A stretch of 64,000 nt of DNA from Mesorhizobium sp. M1D.F.Ca.ET.043.01.1.1 (GTDB lineage: Bacteria > Pseudomonadota > Alphaproteobacteria > Rhizobiales > Rhizobiaceae): positions 6,833,001-6,897,000 of the forward strand of contig NZ_CP034444.1 in NCBI RefSeq assembly GCF_003952385.1. Reading direction: 5' to 3'. Positions within the stretch are counted from its first letter, which is position 1; each line of letters opens with the position of its first letter. The position numbers and the translations under genes are program-made. Below are positions 63,764 through 64,000 of this stretch, piece by piece. The notes beneath the pieces are model-generated. The model saw only the letters and a program-made list of their open reading frames with translations, was not told the origin of the DNA and did not search any database.

Positions 63764-64000
63764 GCCGCGCTCCGCAATTCAGGCGCGCTTTCTGTGAACG
63801 CTTGGCGCAGCCCGGTGATGACTTCAGCCGGCTCGAACGAGGTGAGGATGTGCTTGCGCTGCTCCGCCGACGCCGCGGCACCGTGCCGGTCGAGATACCA
63901 GCCGAGATGCTTGCGCGCCTGGCGCAGTCCGCTTTCGACGCCGTAGAGCGAGAGCATGTCCTCGTAATGGGAAACGACGTAGTCGGCGAGAGCTTGCGGC
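63760..64000 (-). CDS. dusB: tRNA-dihydrouridine synthase DusB, C-terminal end (partial)
   Basis: The visible frame runs in from beyond 64000 and ends at 63760. It reads [20 protein letters not shown], then [18 protein letters not shown], the usual C-terminal helical region of DusB (NifR3), with the family's ARKHLGWY motif. DusB reduces uridine to dihydrouridine in tRNA. The dusB-ntrB-ntrC order is standard in rhizobia. Confidence 0.88.
   Translation of the reverse strand, partial: PQALADYVVSHYEDMLSLYGVESGLRQARKHLGWYLDRHGAAASAEQRKHILTSFEPAEVITGLRQAFTESAPELRSAA

Overview
The window is chromosomal DNA from an alphaproteobacterium of the order Hyphomicrobiales (Rhizobiales), most likely Mesorhizobium or a close relative. 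The evidence is high GC with strong G/C at third codon positions, a phosphatidylcholine synthase of the rhizobial Pcs type, the rhizobial dusB-ntrB-ntrC / ntrY-ntrX / hfq-hflX nitrogen and RNA-regulation cluster, an rlpA-dacF-tmk-holB-metG-tatD block, and several copies of intergenic palindromic repeats of the kind common in rhizobia. I see no prophage, IS element, plasmid function or CRISPR array. Species assignment is inference.

Layout. 1-6.5 kb is accessory: the N-terminal part of a cyclic-nucleotide-binding regulator, then a two-gene operon encoding a 1219-residue protein with a subtilisin-like and a thermolysin-like protease domain and a ComEC-type metallo-beta-lactamase-fold protein. 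6.6-18.7 kb is metabolic and envelope DNA: tRNA-Val, gph, rpiA, a DUF2059 protein, gor, a damaged mgtE, a BacA/BclA-like ABC transporter, a secreted small protein, a DsbA-like oxidoreductase with a peptide-binding protein, an IalB-like protein and hspQ. 19-23.8 kb has a UbiH-type monooxygenase, a DUF2182-DUF1326-pcs run and a quinone reductase. 24-28.8 kb is a complete BMP-type nucleoside ABC importer operon. 29-32.4 kb has a small hypothetical gene, rimO, a TerC/YjbE protein and a DUF930 protein.

32.4-35.6 kb is the least ordinary part. It holds four small candidate genes in a row on the minus strand, a stretch of broken reading frames on the plus strand, and tRNA-Ser(UGA) lying between two diverged direct copies of a 0.1 kb element. 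From 35.6 to 43.2 kb come the cell-wall and replication genes (rlpA, dacF with degenerate active-site motifs, tmk, holB, metG, tatD, a PhnP-like hydrolase). 43-48 kb contains small accessory genes: a VOC protein, a DUF1127 protein, a winged-helix/TPR regulator, a GFA protein, a methyltransferase, a gene with a nonsense codon, and an aldose epimerase. 48-52.6 kb has an ECF sigma / anti-sigma / Bax-inhibitor-1 operon, an aromatic aminotransferase and mazG. 52.6-64 kb carries hflX, hfq, dat, ntrX, ntrY, an AraC regulator with a divergent epimerase, ntrC, ntrB and the 3' end of dusB.

How the genes fit together: NtrB/NtrC and NtrY/NtrX are two two-component systems for nitrogen status, with Hfq and HflX acting downstream on RNA and ribosomes. 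The nucleoside importer supplies purines or pyrimidines. Pcs makes the phosphatidylcholine that rhizobia need for host interaction. The 1-6 kb double protease plus MBL operon lacks secretion signals, and I consider it the best candidate for an undescribed system, possibly a cytoplasmic conflict or quality-control device.
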